From assembly GCF_900109555.1 (NCBI RefSeq), contig NZ_FNZV01000001.1, forward strand, positions 310,001-374,000: a stretch of DNA of 64,000 nucleotides, written 5' to 3'. The notes beneath the pieces were generated by a model that did no database searches, was not told the DNA's origin, and was given only the letters and a program-made list of their open reading frames with translations. Shown piece by piece: positions 16,384 through 26,154 of the stretch (positions are counted from its first letter, which is position 1; each line of letters opens with the position of its first letter). A program made the translations under genes and the position numbers. Source of the DNA: Pacificibacter marinus (GTDB lineage: Bacteria > Pseudomonadota > Alphaproteobacteria > Rhodobacterales > Rhodobacteraceae).

Positions 16384-18993
16384 GTGTCCTATCATTCTAT
16401 TTTCATGCGCACAGCAAGCGCGTTGGCCGTAACTTCGGTCGTCGGTGTCGCCGCATATGCCGCAGCACCTGAAGCAGGCGCCGTCATCGGCAACCAAGCT
16501 GTCGCGACGTATCAAAACGCAGCCGGTGACACCATCACCGTAACATCGAATACAGTTGAAACGGTTGTGCAACAGGTGGCTGGTGTCACATTGACTGCAG
16601 ACAACACAGAAACCATTGCGCCCGGCGGCAAAGCATTCTTGCCACACATCATCACCAACGACGGTAACGGCCCAGATGCCTTTAGCCTCACAGCTGTTGA
16701 ACAGGGCACAGGCGCGCTTGATACAAGTGCACTCGTCTTCTACCCAGATGCCGACATGGATGGTGTTGCCGATAGCGCCACACCGATCACACAAACACCA
16801 ACTCTTGGCGCTGGCGAACAGTTTGGCGTTGTGATTGAAGCAACGGTTGCCTCGACTGCAACTGATACAGACACAATCTTGATCACAGCCGCATCAGTTT
16901 TGACGGCTGCAGTGGCATCAACCAACACAGATACACTGACGATTTCCAATGACGCGATTGTCGAGTTGGTGAAATCCATGGTTGCTGATCCCGGCGTCAA
17001 CGGCATCGTAGATGCAGGCGACACAGTGACCATCACCTTGACCTATTCCTCTACAGGTCTGGCCGCAGCCAACAACTATACGGTGCAAGATATTCTTGAT
17101 GCCAACCTCGTTTACGTTCCCGGTTCTGCACAGTGGTCCGATAGTAGTGGTGCGCTGGACGACGACAACGGGTCCACCGTGGTCGATGCAACCAACGGCA
17201 GCGGCGAGAGCATGTCATGGGATTATGACGACGGCCAAACTGTCAACTTCTCGATCTCTTCTGTGGGTTCAGGCCGTTCAGGCAGCGTGACATTCCAAAC
17301 CACAATCTCTGATGCAGCAAATGCAGGGATCATCACAAACAAAGCGACACAAAACGTTGATGGCACTGCGTTCCCTCCTTCAAACACTGCGTCTGTGACG
17401 GTCGACAATCAGTATCAAGTCGCCATCGCTGACACGGCCTATAACATTGACGGATCTATCAACCCTGCCATTGCATCAGCCACTGACGACGATGCGGCCC
17501 GCGATGACGTGGTGACAGAAAGCACTGATGTTTATCAAGGCGGCGTGATCAAGCAAGAGTTCGTGTTGACCAACCTGTCAAATTCCCCCGACAGCTTGAC
17601 AGTAGACGTTTCAAACGTCGACTTCCCAGATGGCACCACCTTCCGCTTTGTTGGTTCTGACGGTGTGACACCTGTTGTTGGCCCCCTTGGTCCGCTTGCC
17701 ATTGGTGAAAGCACCAAAGTAACTTTGATTGCACAATTGCCAAGCGATTTGGCTCCAACAGCCACGACAAACTACACAGCGGCTTTGACCACAACATCCG
17801 AAGGTTCAGGTGTCACAGACACGTCCACAGCCGAATTTGATGGTGCGATCCTTGCTGCAGCTGTTGATCTTGAAAACAACGTGGCAGGTGTCGAAGGTGA
17901 TGGTGCAGCGCCCTATAATGGCGGCACTGTTCCATGGATCACCAACGCGACCGATCCCGGTGTTCCAGTCACTTTCGAAATGCTTGTTGAAAACAACGGC
18001 CCAGTGTCTGACAGCTACAACCTATCCCTTGATCAAGCGTTGCCAGATGGCTGGTCCGTGGAATTCCAACTGGCGGATGGCACGATTGTGTCGAACACAG
18101 GCACCATTCCAGCCGGTCAGTCCCAGACGATCAACGTGATCGTAACACCGTCTGATCTTGCACCTCCAGGTGACACTCCGGTGGACATTAAGGTTGAATC
18201 CTCTGTCTCTGGTCAAGGGGATCGCATCGTCAACCAAGTGACTGTCAACGAAGTCTACGACGTTGCAATCATCGACGACCAAAGCGTGCAGGCCTCTCCG
18301 GGTGGCATTGTGGACATGCTCCACACGGTTACCAACAACGGGAACGTCACAATCACGCAAGGTGCTATCCAAGATACAGGTCTGACCGATTTCGCTGGTG
18401 CGGTTTTCTATGACGCCAACAACGATGGTGTTTTGGATGCAAGCGACCCAGTGGTCGACAACTTTAACGACATCGCAGGTGGTCTTGCACCGGGTGCGTC
18501 ACTGAGCCTGATCTACCGCGTACAGACCCCATCCACAGCCACAACAGGCGTGTCAGAAATCGGAACTATCACTCTTGATGGCACGCTCAACGGCACTCAA
18601 ACGGATCGGGACACGGCGGATAACGCGATCTCAGACACGATTGTAATCGTCTCTGGCGACATGACGCTGACCAAATACCAGTACATCGATGCCGATTGTA
18701 ATGGCACCGTAGGAACGTTCAGCAAACTGCGCCAAGACGTGAACCCAGGTCAGTGTATCCGCTACAAAATCGAAGCTGAAAACACAGGTGCGGCCACGGC
18801 CGACAGTGTGATCATCTCTGATGCTGCACCGGGCTACACATCTGTCACCAACTGTGGCGGAACCTGTTCTGAGACAGTTTTGCCAGCTGGAAGCACGGCC
18901 ACGATCACGTCGTCCAACGTGACAAGCGATCATGGTTCGATCCTACCCGGTGGGTTTGCCTCTATCGAGTTCACTGTCCAAGTGGACCAGTAA
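16384..18993 (+). CDS. Secreted DUF11 multi-domain surface protein
   Basis: An 869-residue exported protein starting with GTG behind a GAGGTAAC site. The signal peptide is about 1-28 (ALAVTSVVGVAAYAAAP). It consists almost entirely of repeated beta domains with the DUF11/NEW3 pattern (for example DAGDTVTITLTYSSTG, PGVPVTFEMLVENNGPVSD and NPGQCIRYKIEAENTG). It is rich in Asp, Thr, Ser and Gly and has few cysteines apart from a cluster near the C-terminus (NCGGTCSE). There is no membrane anchor. It is probably a fibrous or layer-forming extracellular component. The barrel protein encoded just downstream is the obvious candidate for its outer-membrane partner. A strong terminator follows within the operon. 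Confidence 0.85.
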   Translation: MSYHSIFMRTASALAVTSVVGVAAYAAAPEAGAVIGNQAVATYQNAAGDTITVTSNTVETVVQQVAGVTLTADNTETIAPGGKAFLPHIITNDGNGPDAFSLTAVEQGTGALDTSALVFYPDADMDGVADSATPITQTPTLGAGEQFGVVIEATVASTATDTDTILITAASVLTAAVASTNTDTLTISNDAIVELVKSMVADPGVNGIVDAGDTVTITLTYSSTGLAAANNYTVQDILDANLVYVPGSAQWSDSSGALDDDNGSTVVDATNGSGESMSWDYDDGQTVNFSISSVGSGRSGSVTFQTTISDAANAGIITNKATQNVDGTAFPPSNTASVTVDNQYQVAIADTAYNIDGSINPAIASATDDDAARDDVVTESTDVYQGGVIKQEFVLTNLSNSPDSLTVDVSNVDFPDGTTFRFVGSDGVTPVVGPLGPLAIGESTKVTLIAQLPSDLAPTATTNYTAALTTTSEGSGVTDTSTAEFDGAILAAAVDLENNVAGVEGDGAAPYNGGTVPWITNATDPGVPVTFEMLVENNGPVSDSYNLSLDQALPDGWSVEFQLADGTIVSNTGTIPAGQSQTINVIVTPSDLAPPGDTPVDIKVESSVSGQGDRIVNQVTVNEVYDVAIIDDQSVQASPGGIVDMLHTVTNNGNVTITQGAIQDTGLTDFAGAVFYDANNDGVLDASDPVVDNFNDIAGGLAPGASLSLIYRVQTPSTATTGVSEIGTITLDGTLNGTQTDRDTADNAISDTIVIVSGDMTLTKYQYIDADCNGTVGTFSKLRQDVNPGQCIRYKIEAENTGAATADSVIISDAAPGYTSVTNCGGTCSETVLPAGSTATITSSNVTSDHGSILPGGFASIEFTVQVDQ

Positions 18994-19003
18994 GGCACCC
19001 CGA

Positions 19004-19051
19004 ATGCGCCCCCGCCCCTCTCCTCATCCTTGGCGTGGGGGCGCATTTTTT
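19004..19051 (+). terminator. Intrinsic terminator inside the surface operon
   Basis: ATGCGCCCCC and GGGGGCGCAT give a perfect 10-pair stem, extended by GCC/GGC, and are followed by TTTTTT. It lies between the 869-residue gene and the barrel gene, whose start is only 30 bases further on. It should therefore reduce barrel expression relative to the DUF11 proteins rather than mark separate promoters; no room for a normal promoter is visible after it. Confidence 0.8.
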
Positions 19052-19080
19052 CAACCTTTTCCATTCAGCGGAGTGACCAG

Positions 19081-22000
19081 ATGCGCGGTTTACCTCAGAT
19101 GTTGAATGTGTGCGCCGTTCGCCCCACTCATGTTGTCGCATGCGTTCTTTCCATATCCTTCGGCTCAACAGCCCTTACGTCGGTCTTAACGACAGCGGCC
19201 CATGCCGCCGCACTTCCAGGCACAGTGATCCGTAACATTGCCCAGACCAGCTATTTCAATCCAAATCTTGGTATCACAGAAACCGTCTATTCCAATCCGG
19301 TGGAGGCCATCGTCGCAGAAGTGCCTGCCGTGGAAATGACAGGGTATTCCGATTTGGTTTTGTCGCGTGGTGCGATGGGGCAATATTACTTTGCAGTTTC
19401 GAATACTGGGAACATGCCGCTAGAGATTTCAACCGGCATCGAAGACCTTGAAAATGCAAGTTACGTTCGCGGCGGTCAGCTTGCCTTTGATGTGAATCGC
19501 AATGGCTTAATCGACAACGGTGACCAAATTCTGACCGGTTCAGAGAACCTGTCTTTGTCTCCCGACGAAAGCCTTCAACTTATCTATGAATTCCGTGTCT
19601 CTGAGATGGCAGAACCAGCTATGGTCATGACATCAGCGCTACGTCTGTCAGCCGCCACCACGCAAGGTGCGCCGATTGAGGCCACTGGCCCTGCGATGGG
19701 GATTTCGACCCTTGCTGCGGGTACACTTGAGCTTGAAAAAACACAATCCATTGCCACGCAAGACGATGCGGATGTGATCACTTACACCCTACGCCTGCGC
19801 AACAATTCTGACGCAGATGTCGCCGCCTATGACATGATTGATAACACAGACCTGCATCTTGATGGCACACAGGTGTCAGGCATTTTGGTCAGCGATGACA
19901 TTCCCCTCAACACCGTGTTTGCAGACATCGTCGACACAGGTGGTATGCAGGCCGTATACCACCTGCGCGATACACCTGCGCGCGATTATCTAAGCACGGC
20001 ACCCGCCGATCCTTATGACATTGACGCTGTCGCGTTTTTTCATGCGGGTGACTATCCTGCAGGTCGGTCCTCTGATCCGACCTTTGCAGTTATGTCCCCA
20101 TTGGTATTGGGCCCGGTGGATATCGACAACACAGGTCTTGTGACCCTTTCAAATACCAATTCCGTTCCATCCAATACGGTCACCTATGCTCGCACTGGCG
20201 ATCTTTTGGCCGCCTTGCAGTTCGTTGATCCTGTAACTGGCGCTGACACGGCATATGGTGAACCTGACAGCGACATGGCCCTCAGCCTGATCGCTGGTGC
20301 TTGTAATGTCAGCTCAGATATCGATCAAATCGATATCACTTTGCGCTCTGTGCGCACAGATGACATCGAAACTGTGACCGCCTATGAGACAGGCGCGAAC
20401 ACAGGGGCTTTCACCACCGCTGGCGTACCGTTGGCTGTGATGGATATCGCTGTATCTGGTGACGGCGTTATGGCGACATCGAATGGCGATAAAATTTTGG
20501 CGACATCTGATTGTGGCACAGGTTTGTTGGAAGATATGCTTTGGATCAATCCAGGAAACTTCCTGTTCAACTCTGTCACCAACGCCCCTATTTCAGACGC
20601 GACCATCGTGTTGATCGATGCGACCACAGGGGCCGAAATGGACACGGTCGAAACCGATGCCCAAGGGTTCTTTGCCTTTGATACAATCGCATCAGGCACA
20701 TACAGCTATGCCATTGAAAATGCCCCCGCTTGGGTCTTTCCCTCGGTGCGTCTGGATTTCCCAGGCTATGGCCGGATCGTAACCGATGCGGGCTATGCGA
20801 ATACTTTTGCCCATGACGGCGGCATTCCAGCAATTTCTGACATTCCGGTTGATCCCTACTATGGCGTGCCTTTGTCTTTGCAGAAATCCGTAGATCGCGA
20901 CACAGTCGGGTTTGGCGAATTCGTCAGCTACACACTCGATATCACCAACAACATGTACCAAGCTTTGATGTACGCACAGGTGCTGGATCGCCCATCGCGT
21001 GGGGCAAACTTGATCGACGGCTCTGTCACTTTGGATGGGCAGCCCTTGGCTGATCCGACCCGTGACGCACAAGGCGATCTGGTGTTTGAACTCGGCACGC
21101 TTTTGCCACTCACCTCGTATGAACTCAGCTACGTGGTGCAATTCACCGCCGCCACACAAGAGGGGCGCAATGAAAATTCAGCGATCTTGTCTGGCAGCCA
21201 AGTTGGCACCGGCACTTACCGTGAATCTGCTGTGGCGCGCGCGGTTGTGGATATCAACAATTCTGGTGGCGTTTTCGCCCGTGAAGGCACCGTGATCGGG
21301 TCTGTGTTTATGGACTGTAACGCCGATGGCATTCGCAATGCCGCAAATGAACCGGGCATTCCGGGCGTGCGTATCGTCACACAACAAGGCTTGTCTGTGG
21401 TCACTGACCGCGACGGAAAATATTCCCTCAATGGATTGCGCCCTGTGACACATGCGTTTTTGGTGCAACCTGAAACCTTGCCACGCGGCACATCGGTTTC
21501 CGTCACACGCACAAATGATTTGATGCGTGGAGGATCACGCTTGGTCCCGCTGAAACGTGGAGAAATGCGTGCAGAGCATTTCGCAGTGCAAGCCTGTTCC
21601 CCCAGCGCACTCGATGAAGTGCAATCACGCCAAACGTGGTTTGATGAAAACCGCCAACCCGAAGCATTAACCGCGTCTGATCTGCCGATCCAAGGCGCGC
21701 GTGCGGCAACCCGTTCTTCCCGTACTGAGGCTGGTGTGGCCACAACCACGCAGCTGACGGCAGATATGTTGGACAAAGCGGCTGAAGCGTCCCAAACCAA
21801 ATCCTTGCGCGCAAAGGCGGCACAGGTGCAAACGATGCGGCCTCTGCCCTCACTCATGGCTGGGTTGGACAACACCGCCGGTTTTATCGGTCTGGATGAT
21901 GGTCAAGACATGGCCCGCAGCACCACAAAAGTGCGCCTGAAAGCCAAGATGGATTTGGCGCTCACATTGCTGTTGAACGGCAACGAAGTGTCCGCATCGC

Positions 22001-24837
22001 AACTTGGCGAACGCAGCACATTAGAGAAAAAGAACCTTCAGGCATTGGAATATGTCGCGGTTAAACTGCGCGCAGGCCCAAACACGCTGACGTTGATCGG
22101 CAAAGACCCCTTTGGCATCGAACGTGAGCGGGTCGAAATCACAGTGACAGCGGCGGGTGACCCTGCGCGACTTGATGTGATTGTGCCCCAAACTGCCAGC
22201 GCTGATCCGACGGCTATTGTTCCCGTGGTTGTGCGTATGCTTGATGTGCGCGGACGTCCCGTTCCCGCCAGTGCTGTCATCACTTTGAACGCGAAACGTG
22301 GCCTGTGGGACGTCAAAGACATCCGCCCCGCCACCCCTGGCATTCAGGCCTATATCGACAATGGCGAAGCCACGTTTGATCTCATCCCGCCACAGGTTTC
22401 TGGTCCAGATGTGATCACTGTTACCTCTGGGTTTGATCGGGCCGAAGCGCGTGTCACGTTTACGCCCAACTTGAATGAACGTATCTTGATTGGTGTGATC
22501 GAAGGCGCGATTTCTCTTGGCGGCGGTGACACTGGTCCAGTTTTGCCCAAGGGTCAGTTTTCAAATTTTGAAGACACAACAACAGGTCTGAACGGCGAGA
22601 TTTACCTCAAGGGTGCAATCCATGGTGACGCTTTGTTGACCTTGCGTTACAGTGGTGATCGCGACACCGAAGACCGCCTGTTCCGCGATATTCGCGGCGA
22701 CGAATACTACCCAGTGTATGGCGATAACTCTGAGCGTGGCTATGATGCGCAATCGTCCTCAAACCTATACGTCAAAGTTGAAAAAGGCCGTTCATACGTC
22801 TTGTACGGTGATATCGCTGTGGAACCAGAAGCCAGTGCTTTTGAACTGGGCGGCTTGCGCCGTGTGGCGACAGGGGCCAAAGCCCATTGGGAAGATGATC
22901 GCACGTCCGTGACCGTTTTCGCAGCGCACACAACAGCAGAACAAGCTGTTGTTGAAATTGCGGGGCGGGGTGTTTCTGGTCCCTATGACATCGATTTATC
23001 TGACTACATTGATGGGTCTGAACGGGTTGATATTTTGATACGCGACGAAGACGGAGGGGACATTTTGTCTACCAAACCGATGCGTCGTGGCACAGATTAC
23101 ATCCTCGATTTCTTCCGCGATACAATCACCTTTGATGCCCCCGTGCGTCAGTTCGATGCGGACGGCAATCCTGTGTCTATTCGCGTGACGTATGAAGTCG
23201 AGGAAGCGGGCGCAGATCGCTACTGGCTTTACGGCACTGAGATCAATCATCAGCTGACAGATCGCACCATGATTGGCGCACGTCTGGTCAATGCGGATGC
23301 AGCCAAAGGCACTGAAGCGCGCGAGCGTCTTGTTTCAGCTTATGTCACACACAGCGCGCCAAATGGCGGCGACTGGGCAGCGGAAGTGGCACAGTCCGAA
23401 GATTCATATGGCGCAAAAGATACCGCTGCACGCCTGTCTTACACCTACCAAGACGACACACATCGGTTTGAAGCTGAAGCTATCTACACAGGCGATGACT
23501 TTGTTTCGGGCGGTGGTTTGGCGCAAGCGGGTACAACGCAAATACGCCTGACATATGGTCGTAAACTTGATCGCAAAGCGGCGTTGGCGTTGAGTGCTGA
23601 ATACAGTGCAGACCGCAATGCTGGCACGGAACGCGCCACACTTGAAGCGCTTTACAGCCGTCAGTTTTCACCAACCTTGCGCGGTGAAATGGGTATTGAA
23701 GTGACCCATCGCAAAACGCAAGACACAAGCGAAACGGGCACAGCTTTGCGCTTTGGTGCACAGTGGCGACCAAAGGACCGCGTAAACACATCAGTGAAGG
23801 TGGATCTACGTGTGCCTGTCAGTGGACAAAGCAAATCCGAGCTGACGCTTGGCCTGCAGTCCGAACCTGAAAAGGGGTGGAACGTTTACCACGAAACTGC
23901 GCTGAGCTTTGGCAATGGTGCCACCATGACCCGCTTTAATCTTGGGTTCGATTACCAAATGAACGATTGGTTAGAAGGGCACTTGGAACTTAGCCGTGGC
24001 GCCAATGACGCAAGCACTTTGTTGAACCAGGGCATCACAGCCACGTGGCAAAAGGACGAGAACACGGTCTACACCTTTGACCTTGAACATGCGCGTGCTT
24101 TGGAGGCTGGCGAGCATCGTTTGACCAGTGTTGCTGTAGGCGCAAAATGGCAAACACCCGACGAAAGCCGTGTTGCAGATGTCGATTTTGAAGTGACGTT
24201 TGAGCCAACAGGTAAAACTGTCTATGCCAATGCGGGTCTCGCGGAACAAGTGACCGAAGATCTGGCAGTTTTGGGCCGCATCCGTGCCGCCTATGACAAC
24301 CGCAACGACGCAGACATTCAACGTTTGCGCACACGGATCGGCATGTCATACCGCCCTATCAATGAACCGCGTGTGGAAGTTCTGGCCTGGTATGAACATC
24401 GGCTTGAGCAAAAGAGTGGCCGCTCTGTGACGCATCTTTGGTCCGTTGATGCGGCCTATGAGGCTGATGAAGACCTGCGTTTCAATGGCAAATATGCAGG
24501 CCAGCACCAGTCTTACCGCTCAGCATTGAACACAGGCGGAAGTGGCCTCACCCAGTTAATCCAAGGTGGCGCACATTATGAATTTGGGGATGATCGGTTC
24601 CAAATCGGCGCAAATGCCGCTTACCTTTGGGATGATGCTGGCAACAGCACCCGTGGGGTTGGTGCCGAAATCGGTTTTGTTCCCACCAAAGGCACCCAAA
24701 TCGCCCTTGGATATAATCACAGCACGGGCCAGGTCAAAGGCCAATCCGCGCTGTATCAAGATGGGTTTTACCTGCGGCTGAATCTGTTGTTGGACAACAG
24801 CCTATGGGACGAACTCGACAGATTTCTTGGCAATTGA
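19081..24837 (+). CDS. DUF11/SdrD/Ig-domain outer-membrane beta-barrel protein
   Basis: A 1918-residue outer-membrane protein. The signal peptide runs to about residue 41 (TTAAHA before AALPG). DUF11-like domains span about 50-735 (including SVDRDTVGFGEFVSYTLDIT), with an SdrD-B module at about 736-800 (GSVFMDCNADGIRNAANEPG). A linker and an invasin-type Ig domain (about 1010-1135) lead to a C-terminal region of alternating amphipathic strands (about 1150-1918). That region includes YPVYGDNSERGYDAQSS and ends FYLRLNLLLDNSLWDELDRF. This last part is most likely a large barrel. ATG 19081 follows GGAGTGACC. It could anchor or export the co-encoded DUF11 proteins, as an inverse-autotransporter or usher analogue; that role is inferred. 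Confidence 0.85.
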   Translation: MRGLPQMLNVCAVRPTHVVACVLSISFGSTALTSVLTTAAHAAALPGTVIRNIAQTSYFNPNLGITETVYSNPVEAIVAEVPAVEMTGYSDLVLSRGAMGQYYFAVSNTGNMPLEISTGIEDLENASYVRGGQLAFDVNRNGLIDNGDQILTGSENLSLSPDESLQLIYEFRVSEMAEPAMVMTSALRLSAATTQGAPIEATGPAMGISTLAAGTLELEKTQSIATQDDADVITYTLRLRNNSDADVAAYDMIDNTDLHLDGTQVSGILVSDDIPLNTVFADIVDTGGMQAVYHLRDTPARDYLSTAPADPYDIDAVAFFHAGDYPAGRSSDPTFAVMSPLVLGPVDIDNTGLVTLSNTNSVPSNTVTYARTGDLLAALQFVDPVTGADTAYGEPDSDMALSLIAGACNVSSDIDQIDITLRSVRTDDIETVTAYETGANTGAFTTAGVPLAVMDIAVSGDGVMATSNGDKILATSDCGTGLLEDMLWINPGNFLFNSVTNAPISDATIVLIDATTGAEMDTVETDAQGFFAFDTIASGTYSYAIENAPAWVFPSVRLDFPGYGRIVTDAGYANTFAHDGGIPAISDIPVDPYYGVPLSLQKSVDRDTVGFGEFVSYTLDITNNMYQALMYAQVLDRPSRGANLIDGSVTLDGQPLADPTRDAQGDLVFELGTLLPLTSYELSYVVQFTAATQEGRNENSAILSGSQVGTGTYRESAVARAVVDINNSGGVFAREGTVIGSVFMDCNADGIRNAANEPGIPGVRIVTQQGLSVVTDRDGKYSLNGLRPVTHAFLVQPETLPRGTSVSVTRTNDLMRGGSRLVPLKRGEMRAEHFAVQACSPSALDEVQSRQTWFDENRQPEALTASDLPIQGARAATRSSRTEAGVATTTQLTADMLDKAAEASQTKSLRAKAAQVQTMRPLPSLMAGLDNTAGFIGLDDGQDMARSTTKVRLKAKMDLALTLLLNGNEVSASQLGERSTLEKKNLQALEYVAVKLRAGPNTLTLIGKDPFGIERERVEITVTAAGDPARLDVIVPQTASADPTAIVPVVVRMLDVRGRPVPASAVITLNAKRGLWDVKDIRPATPGIQAYIDNGEATFDLIPPQVSGPDVITVTSGFDRAEARVTFTPNLNERILIGVIEGAISLGGGDTGPVLPKGQFSNFEDTTTGLNGEIYLKGAIHGDALLTLRYSGDRDTEDRLFRDIRGDEYYPVYGDNSERGYDAQSSSNLYVKVEKGRSYVLYGDIAVEPEASAFELGGLRRVATGAKAHWEDDRTSVTVFAAHTTAEQAVVEIAGRGVSGPYDIDLSDYIDGSERVDILIRDEDGGDILSTKPMRRGTDYILDFFRDTITFDAPVRQFDADGNPVSIRVTYEVEEAGADRYWLYGTEINHQLTDRTMIGARLVNADAAKGTEARERLVSAYVTHSAPNGGDWAAEVAQSEDSYGAKDTAARLSYTYQDDTHRFEAEAIYTGDDFVSGGGLAQAGTTQIRLTYGRKLDRKAALALSAEYSADRNAGTERATLEALYSRQFSPTLRGEMGIEVTHRKTQDTSETGTALRFGAQWRPKDRVNTSVKVDLRVPVSGQSKSELTLGLQSEPEKGWNVYHETALSFGNGATMTRFNLGFDYQMNDWLEGHLELSRGANDASTLLNQGITATWQKDENTVYTFDLEHARALEAGEHRLTSVAVGAKWQTPDESRVADVDFEVTFEPTGKTVYANAGLAEQVTEDLAVLGRIRAAYDNRNDADIQRLRTRIGMSYRPINEPRVEVLAWYEHRLEQKSGRSVTHLWSVDAAYEADEDLRFNGKYAGQHQSYRSALNTGGSGLTQLIQGGAHYEFGDDRFQIGANAAYLWDDAGNSTRGVGAEIGFVPTKGTQIALGYNHSTGQVKGQSALYQDGFYLRLNLLLDNSLWDELDRFLGN

Positions 24838-24858
24838 GCGACACATTTGCCAAGAATA

Positions 24859-24898
24859 GGCTGCACCGCAAGCGCATCTGCGGTGCAGCCACCTTTTT
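24859..24898 (+). terminator. Intrinsic terminator after the barrel gene
   Basis: GGCTGCACCGCA and TGCGGTGCAGCC are a perfect 12-pair stem with an eight-base loop, followed by ACCTTTTT, 21 bases past the stop. It closes the surface operon. Confidence 0.9.
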
Positions 24899-25078
24899 AC
24901 AAACTATTGCCAATAGGTGTGCCAAAAGACGTGTCCGACCCCCTTTTGGTCCGCCACGCGTCTCTACGGTTTAGCGCCACTATACTTTCGCGCTTTCAAT
25001 TGCCTGTTCGCACCCAAGCACGGTCTCCAGCGATTTGTCACAACAAGGCACCTCTTTTGTCGCATTAGGAGATATCAA

Positions 25079-25819
25079 ATGTTTACGAAAACCGCGGCTC
25101 TTGCCGTATCCACAATTCTGGCCTTTAACACACTGCAAGCACAAGCTGATCAACCCGCTTTTCAACTGGACTATGATGCGCTGATCTATGTGTCCAACAC
25201 CGCTTTTAGCGTGTCAGGCAATGACGGGCGGTATCAAATAGCATCGTTCGTGACCGGCGAATACACTGCCACCACGCGTACAATCGCGCCCCTGTTTGGT
25301 GACACCGCCACCCAGAAACTCAAAAGCTTGATTGCGCGCGCAGAAGCCCCGCACCTAGGGTACGATGCTGTGGTGAAAAGCGCATGGCGCAAACCAAACG
25401 ACGCCCCCAGCCAGATGCGTATTAGCGAAATCTATGATTGGATTGGTGCCACACCAAATCAAAACCACGCCATTGGGCGATATCAATTTATTCCCACCAC
25501 GCTCAAGCGGTTGGTCGCCAAAGCCGGGCTGCATCATGACGTGCCCTTTAATGCCGATACGCAAGATATGTTGGCTGATCTTTTGTTGGAAGAAGCGGGA
25601 TATACCAAGTTCCTGTCAGGCCAGATGCCTCGTCACCGTTTCATGAACCGGTTGGCACGGATTTGGGCAGGTCTACCAACTTCAAACGGGCGCTCATATT
25701 ACCATGGTCATGCGGGCAATCGCGCCACAATTTCTTGGGCACATTACGACGATGCCATGCAAATGATTTTTGTTGCCTCTGGCTCTCGCACTCCTGCCGC
25801 AACCCCTCTGCCCTTTTAA
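25079..25819 (+). CDS. Secreted lysozyme-like (muramidase-type) protein
   Basis: A 246-residue exported protein. The signal peptide is about 1-22 (FNTLQAQA before DQPAF). The central and C-terminal part resembles the lysozyme-like fold of phage-type muramidases: LIARAEAPHLGYDAVVKSA provides the candidate catalytic Glu, then MRISEIYDWI, HAIGRYQFIPTTLKRLV and FNADTQDMLADLLL. It presumably cleaves or binds peptidoglycan in the periplasm. AGGAGAT precedes the ATG; the frame is open further upstream, but that part has no signal peptide. Its position just after the barrel operon hints at a role in wall remodelling for the surface apparatus, but a separate terminator precedes it. Catalytic competence is not proven. 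Confidence 0.75.
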   Translation: MFTKTAALAVSTILAFNTLQAQADQPAFQLDYDALIYVSNTAFSVSGNDGRYQIASFVTGEYTATTRTIAPLFGDTATQKLKSLIARAEAPHLGYDAVVKSAWRKPNDAPSQMRISEIYDWIGATPNQNHAIGRYQFIPTTLKRLVAKAGLHHDVPFNADTQDMLADLLLEEAGYTKFLSGQMPRHRFMNRLARIWAGLPTSNGRSYYHGHAGNRATISWAHYDDAMQMIFVASGSRTPAATPLPF

Positions 25820-25963
25820 CGCGCACTCATATCAGGTTTGCAAATAAAGTCACTTTTTCTGGGCAATGTTATGCCTCGAAATCGTGCGTCTTAGCTCACG
25901 CTTTTCTTTGCGATTTTTGACCGCGTTTGACACAGACAGTTCTCAGTTCATCACGTATGAAAC

Positions 25964-26000
25964 AATGATCGCCCTGATATATCACGGCGATCATTATCCT
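25964..26000 (+). terminator. Terminator-like hairpin after the lysozyme-like gene
   Basis: AATGATCGCC and GGCGATCATT form a perfect 10-pair stem with a 12-base loop and are followed by ATCCTTTTGTTTT. The remainder of 25820-26154 is AT-rich, holds no gene, and probably contains the promoter of the next small gene. Confidence 0.7.
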
Positions 26001-26154
26001 TTTGTTTTAAATAAAAAATAATCAAACTAAACGCATACATTTGCTCTCTTTTTATGCCAAAGCATAGGTCAGATATGCCTCAGATGTCAGGACTAAATCT
26101 CGCCCATCGTGCACTGTGATTTAACAGTATTTTCACGCCATAGGGAGGCCTATC

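Noticed and set aside
24917-25078. N-terminal extension of the lysozyme-like protein
   Set aside because: The ATG at 25079 has an AGGAGAT site and opens directly into a signal peptide; the extension would bury it.
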